In this document: in pieces, positions 7,301-7,716 of the stretch | Position numbering within the stretch: the stretch's first letter is position 1 | Layout: each line of letters begins with the position of its first letter | Origin: Comamonadaceae bacterium | Lineage (GTDB): Bacteria; Pseudomonadota; Gammaproteobacteria; Burkholderiales; Burkholderiaceae_C | DNA length: 7,716 nt | NCBI GenBank assembly: GCA_947454585.1 | Contig: CANGML010000072.1 | Location: forward strand, 1-7,716 | Direction of reading: 5' to 3' | The notes under the pieces: model-generated | Told to the model about the DNA's origin: nothing | Database searches by the model: none | Seen by the model: the letters and a program-made list of their open reading frames with translations, nothing else | Program-made: the position numbers and the translations under genes

Positions 7301-7716
7301 CCCGAAGGTGGTGATGCCGGGGGCTTGCTGGTGGCGGAAGGTACGCCAGAGAGCGTGCGCTTGCACCCAACGTCACATACGGGCAAGGCCTTGCGTGATT
7401 ACGCGGCGTCGATGGGGGTGGTGTATGAGATTGACGAGGTGAAGGCTTCTGTTGGGCTGTTGGCTGCCGAAGCAGCCGGTATGCCGGGCGCCTCATACGC
7501 TAGCTCAAAATCGTTGCCCGGCACACCGACTGCTCCGGCAGCGGGTGCTGGCGTTCGTGCTGCTTCGATGGGTGAAGGCTCTATTCAAATCATCAACGCC
7601 AAGGAGCACAACCTGAAGAGCTTGAGTGTGGACATTCCGCGTGGCAAGTTCAACGTCATCACAGGGGTGTCGGGGTCGGGCAAGTCCACGCTCGCGTTTG
7701 ACATTTTGTTCAACGA
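4394..7716 (+). CDS. uvrA: Excinuclease ABC subunit A, long tandem (double-UvrA) form, 3' end beyond the window
   Basis: DNA-damage sensor ATPase of nucleotide excision repair, which loads UvrB at lesions. The frame is open for 1107 codons to the window edge. Unit 1 is a full UvrA. NBD I: Walker A GPSGSGKS (32-39), signature LSGGEVQR (509-516), Walker B LFVLDEPS (531-538). A UvrB-binding-type domain lies at about 115-245. Zinc module 1: C277/C280 and C395/C398. NBD II: Walker A GVSGSGKS (661-668), zinc module 2 C760/C763 and C783/C786, signature LSGGEAQR (883-890), Walker B LFLFDEPT (917-924), then VIEHNLDVI. Unit 1 ends near residue 1016. An Ala/Pro/Ser-rich linker (about 1018-1063) leads to NAKEHNLKSL and a third Walker A, GVSGSGKS (1091-1098), so a second UvrA unit begins. 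From memory, fused proteins of about 1900 residues occur in Burkholderiales. Oddity: an in-frame palindromic insertion at residues about 804-833. All seen catalytic motifs are intact. Confidence 0.95.
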   Translation, partial: MTGTIRIRGARQHNLKNLDLDIRTGELTVVTGPSGSGKSSLVFDTLYAEGQRRYVETFSAYARQFLDRMDRPAVDKVEGVPPAIAIDQTNPVRSSRSTVGTMTELNDHLKLLMARAGNLFDRHTAQPVQHDTPQSIYAELQRRCAAQPQDPRLIMTFPVELPANTTAAEVEQWLSASGFTRIHAEREVATPTGPRKLLDVVADRFKLGNTEQARVVEAIELAIKRGGGRLNVYWSLDAEATPELWRFSTGLHCPDSDLRYSDPIPSMFSFNSAVGACETCRGFGRVIGVDYGLVIPNDKLTLRSGAIKTIQTPAWVETQDDLMRHAEAEGIPRDTPWYKLSQEHKDWVIHGSPLWKGKWNHQWYGIKRFFEYLESKAYKMHIRVLLSKYRSYTPCGTCAGARLKTDSLLWRIGTQEHADAVLPPAKRFMPQGVPWTRAQLEALPGLCVHDLMQLPIDKLHQFFNATQVDVAGADAQALHLLLDEIRTRLKYLCDVGIGYLTLDRQSRTLSGGEVQRINLTTALGTSLVNTLFVLDEPSIGLHPRDMNRINEAMLRLRNAGNTLVVVEHDPAVMLCADRIIDMGPGPGVKGGHIVFDGTTEALKSADTLTGAYLGARKTIGLGLKRVVTDNTPRLILEGAREHNLQNLSIEFPLQRLVCITGVSGSGKSTLIQDILTPALLRHYGRATETPGAHDRLLGADYLSDVVFVDQSPIGKTARSNPASYVGAWDAVREIFAVAPLSKQRGYTASKFSFNSGDGRCPTCGGSGFEHVEMQFLSDVYLRCQDCNGQRYRPEILEVRIERKKLVGAGAVLTQRHSEQSEEEQGSAAPATTSVFLNVADVLELTVGEALEIFANDREVVRTLQPIVDVGLDYVKLGQPVPTLSGGEAQRLKLAGFLAEAAKAKTSSKQSLAKKGVLFLFDEPTTGLHFDDIAKLMRAMRRLLEDGNSLIVIEHNLDVIRASDWLIDLGPEGGDAGGLLVAEGTPESVRLHPTSHTGKALRDYAASMGVVYEIDEVKASVGLLAAEAAGMPGASYASSKSLPGTPTAPAAGAGVRAASMGEGSIQIINAKEHNLKSLSVDIPRGKFNVITGVSGSGKSTLAFDILFN
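6805..6892. repeat. 88-bp imperfect palindrome inserted in frame in uvrA
   Basis: The 25-nt arms at 6805-6829 and 6868-6892 are inverted copies matching at 21 of 25 positions. In RNA, three of the four differences become G-U pairs and one a G-A mismatch, so the transcript can form a long stem with a 38-nt loop. The loop contains ATTCTGAGCAAAGCGAAGA (from 6840), which resembles a dispersed bacterial repeat motif I remember, ATTCTGAGC(G/A)AAGCGAAGAA. In protein terms it adds about 29 residues (LVGAGAVLTQRHSEQSEEEQ, then GSAAPATT) between EILEVRIERK and SVFLNVADVLELTV; E. coli UvrA has only a short connector there. The element contains no stop in the uvrA frame. The repeat identity is from memory and needs a genome search. 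Confidence 0.75.
7478..7527. repeat. Small inverted repeat within the uvrA inter-unit linker
   Basis: Arms GGTATGCCGGGC (7478-7489) and GCCCGGCACACC (7516-7527) are inverted copies matching at 11 of 12 positions, separated by 26 nt. The segment encodes GMPGASYASSKSLPGTP, part of the flexible linker joining the two UvrA units. In a GC-rich coding region a stem of this size may be chance; the placement in a non-conserved linker makes an inserted element possible. Confidence 0.45.

Noticed and set aside
4394..7716. uvrA as an unrelated ABC exporter or an antibiotic-resistance ABC-F protein
   Set aside because: The zinc CXXC pairs, the long spacing between Walker A and signature, and the VRSSRSTVGT and ARSNPASY stretches are UvrA-specific.

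Overview
The window looks like a chromosomal segment from a Betaproteobacterium, most likely of the order Burkholderiales (Comamonadaceae-like). I infer this from the moderately GC-rich coding sequence, the yjcH-actP pair, a long-form metabolite:H+ symporter of the major facilitator superfamily (MFS), and a UvrA that runs on into a second UvrA unit. No tRNA, rRNA, CRISPR array, phage gene or transposase gene is visible.

Layout. Positions 1-1943 (minus strand) hold a two-gene uptake operon: a DUF485 small membrane protein (yjcH) overlapping by 4 bp the cation/acetate symporter gene actP, whose C-terminus is cut off by the window edge. Positions 1944-2340 are a divergent, relatively AT-rich intergenic region that should carry both promoters. 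Positions 2341-3999 (plus strand) encode a 552-residue MFS transporter of the metabolite:H+ symporter (MHS) type, with about 120 extra residues between TM9 and TM10. A rho-independent terminator follows, then a 60-codon gene for a one-TM protein, then a second terminator. From 4394 to the right edge runs uvrA, open at its 3' end. A complete UvrA unit (about 1015 residues) is followed by a linker and the start of another UvrA unit, including a third Walker A motif.

How the genes fit together. The left half is probably a carboxylate uptake module, with an acetate-type symporter diverging from an MHS permease. Both transporters carry an enlarged loop predicted to be periplasmic: Ala-rich in ActP, and with a Cys pair in the MHS protein. 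The right half is nucleotide excision repair and looks like a separate transcription unit.

The most unusual item is an 88-bp imperfect palindrome inserted in frame in uvrA, between the second zinc module and the second ABC signature. It adds about 29 residues to the protein and resembles a dispersed, normally extragenic repeat that has been domesticated inside a gene. A smaller second hairpin sits in the inter-unit linker of the same gene. I do not see a clearly new multi-gene system here; apart from these insertions the window is ordinary core genome.
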